64,000 nucleotides of DNA from Chryseobacterium sp. S0630 (lineage in GTDB: Bacteria; Bacteroidota; Bacteroidia; Flavobacteriales; Weeksellaceae), in contig NZ_JAMZGF010000021.1 of assembly GCF_024158915.1 (NCBI RefSeq), positions 20,124-84,123 of the forward strand. The letters are read 5' to 3'. The position numbers were made by a program, and so were the translations under genes. This document shows, one piece after another, positions 62,882-64,000 of the stretch. Each line of letters starts with the position of its first letter. Positions within the stretch are counted from its first letter, which is position 1. The notes beneath the pieces are model-generated. The model was not told the DNA's origin. It made no database searches and saw only the letters and a list, made by a program, of their open reading frames with translations.

Positions 62882-62889
62882 TATCTTTG
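62882..62889 (+). promoter_or_regulatory. -7 element TATCTTTG for the cysteine synthase family gene
   Basis: Exact TAnnTTTG, 20 bases before the ATG at 62909, and 22 bp after the last DnaA-box-like 9-mer, which would overlap the -33 region. Confidence 0.55.
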
Positions 62890-62908
62890 CGCTGCTTATA
62901 GAACATTT

Positions 62909-63901
62909 ATGAAATACGCAAAAAATATCCTTGAAACGATAGGTAACACACCGCTGGTAAAGCTTAACAAAGTATTAGGTGAAGATTTTCCGGCATTAGT
63001 ATTGGCAAAAGTAGAGACCTTCAATCCTGGAAACTCAGTAAAGGACAGAATGGCTCTTAAAATGATAGAAGATGCCGAAAAAGACGGCAGATTAAAACCT
63101 GGAGGAACCATTATCGAAGGTACTTCCGGAAATACAGGAATGGGATTGGCACTGGCTGCCATCATCAAAGGGTACAAATGTATCTTTGTAACCAATTCTA
63201 AACAGTCAAAAGAAAAATGTGATATTCTTCGTGCTGTAGGTGCTGAAGTAATTGTTTGTCCTACTGATGTAAAGCCTACCGATCCACGTTCTTATTATTC
63301 AGTTTCCAAAAGACTGGCTAAAGAAACGGAAAACGGATGGTATGTAAACCAATATGATAACTTGTCCAACAGAGCTGCTCACTATGAATCTACCGCTCCG
63401 GAAATCTGGGAACAGACTGAGGGAAAACTGACTCATTTTGTGGTAGGAGCCGGAACAGGAGGTACAATTACAGGATGTGGAACATTCTTTAAAGAAAAAA
63501 ATCCGGATATTAAAGTAATTGGAGTGGACACTTATGGTTCTATTCTGAAGGAATTCCACGAAACAGGTGAACTTCATTATGATCACGCTTACACTTATAT
63601 CACAGAAGGAATCGGGGAAGATATCATTCCTGAAAACTATGATATGTCTGTGATTGATCATTTTGAAAAAGTAACGGATAAAGACGGTGCCATCTACGCC
63701 AGAAAACTGGCTAAAGAAGAAGGTATTTTCTGTGGATATTCTGCCGGAAGTGCTATTGCATCTTTGATTCAGATGAAAGATCAGTTCACGAAAGATGATG
63801 TAATTGTAGTTTTACTTCATGACCATGGCTCAAGATATGTAGGAAAAATCTACAATGATGAGTGGATGAAGGAAATGGGCTGGTTGGAAGATAACAAATA
63901 A
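62909..63901 (+). CDS. PLP-dependent cysteine synthase / cystathionine beta-synthase family protein
   Basis: 330 residues, fold type II PLP enzyme. Seen: ETIGNTPLVKLN; FNPGNSVKDRMAL with the PLP Lys; EGTSGNTGMGLA, the substrate loop; VGAGTGGTITGCGTFFKEKNP, the phosphate-binding loop; GYSAGSAIAS; and a C-terminal HDHGSRYVGKIYNDEWM resembling the DSGRNYLSKFVSDEWM end of cystathionine beta-synthases. There is no CBS regulatory domain. It joins serine or O-acetylserine with sulfide or homocysteine; the C-terminal signature favours the cystathionine beta-synthase side, but cysK-like activity is possible. It is divergent from the RHS operon and directly downstream of the DnaA-box cluster. Confidence 0.88.
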   Translation: MKYAKNILETIGNTPLVKLNKVLGEDFPALVLAKVETFNPGNSVKDRMALKMIEDAEKDGRLKPGGTIIEGTSGNTGMGLALAAIIKGYKCIFVTNSKQSKEKCDILRAVGAEVIVCPTDVKPTDPRSYYSVSKRLAKETENGWYVNQYDNLSNRAAHYESTAPEIWEQTEGKLTHFVVGAGTGGTITGCGTFFKEKNPDIKVIGVDTYGSILKEFHETGELHYDHAYTYITEGIGEDIIPENYDMSVIDHFEKVTDKDGAIYARKLAKEEGIFCGYSAGSAIASLIQMKDQFTKDDVIVVLLHDHGSRYVGKIYNDEWMKEMGWLEDNK

Positions 63902-63923
63902 GCTAACTTATACATGATAAAAA

Positions 63924-63957
63924 GAGGCTGTCCAAAAAGTTTGGGCAGTCTCAATTT
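63924..63957 (+). terminator. Terminator of the cysteine synthase family gene
   Basis: GAGGCTGTCC (63924-63933) and GGGCAGTCTC (63943-63952) pair at 8 of 10 with G-T pairs, followed by a T-run. The last 40 bases of the window hold nothing recognised. Confidence 0.75.
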
Positions 63958-64000
63958 TTTGTTGAAAGAAAGTGTCTGCGGGGCTTCTTATCCCGATTTA

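Overview
The window looks like chromosome of a low-GC member of Bacteroidota, class Flavobacteriia, most likely Chryseobacterium or a close relative in the Weeksellaceae. The support is a SusC/SusD pair, a type IX secretion C-terminal sorting domain, a DUF4280 PAAR-like protein with TssD-type Hcp (the Bacteroidota type VI secretion flavour), many lipoproteins, an oleate hydratase whose key residues carry the same numbers as the Elizabethkingia enzyme, and repeated TTG-N17..20-TAnnTTTG promoters instead of sigma70-type boxes. The genus is inferred by eye; no search was run.

Layout. 1-2.9 kb: end of a glycosyltransferase, a lipoprotein and a YpdA-type reductase. 2.9-8.5 kb: MFS transporter, AraC regulator, oleate hydratase and 3-hydroxyacyl-CoA dehydrogenase, a fatty-acid block. 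8.6-17.9 kb: housekeeping genes (glnS, menC-like, fbp, aspartate kinase, a fused lipid acyltransferase) plus a tiny cysteine-rich double-glycine peptide gene at 12292-12459. 18.0-31.9 kb: two identical tRNA-Phe genes in direct orientation bracket 13.7 kb holding a DUF3472 lipoprotein and a minus-strand type VI cargo operon: hcp, vgrG, a probable clan-CD (caspase-like) protease effector, several lipoproteins or small membrane proteins, an unknown possible adaptor, a 1382-residue DUF4280 effector ending in two peptidoglycan-hydrolase-like domains, and a last lipoprotein. No type VI sheath, baseplate or ClpV genes are present.

32.0-42.5 kb: a galactose mutarotase remnant, then a nutrient-uptake locus: LytS-type sensor kinase, metzincin-like outer metalloprotease, SusC, SusD and LytTR regulator, all on the minus strand. 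The kinase and regulator bracket the genes they probably control. 42.7-49.4 kb: isochorismatase-like hydrolase and esterase divergent from an HxlR regulator, a thioredoxin-like protein with an outer-membrane protein, a NamZ-type muramidase, and an FtsX-type permease whose start lies 4 bp from that of NamZ.

49.5-62.2 kb: a minus-strand RHS polymorphic-toxin array: a T9SS-sorted beta-propeller-like protein, a YD-repeat protein with DUF5977, a full RHS protein with a candidate immunity gene, a 5'-truncated RHS module with an overlapping candidate immunity gene, and an RHS scrap bounded by short repeats. 62.2-62.9 kb: a non-coding region with an AT-rich 7-bp tandem repeat followed by three DnaA-box-like 9-mers spaced exactly 11 bp apart, a possible replication origin or DnaA-controlled promoter, then a PLP-dependent cysteine synthase family gene running the other way.
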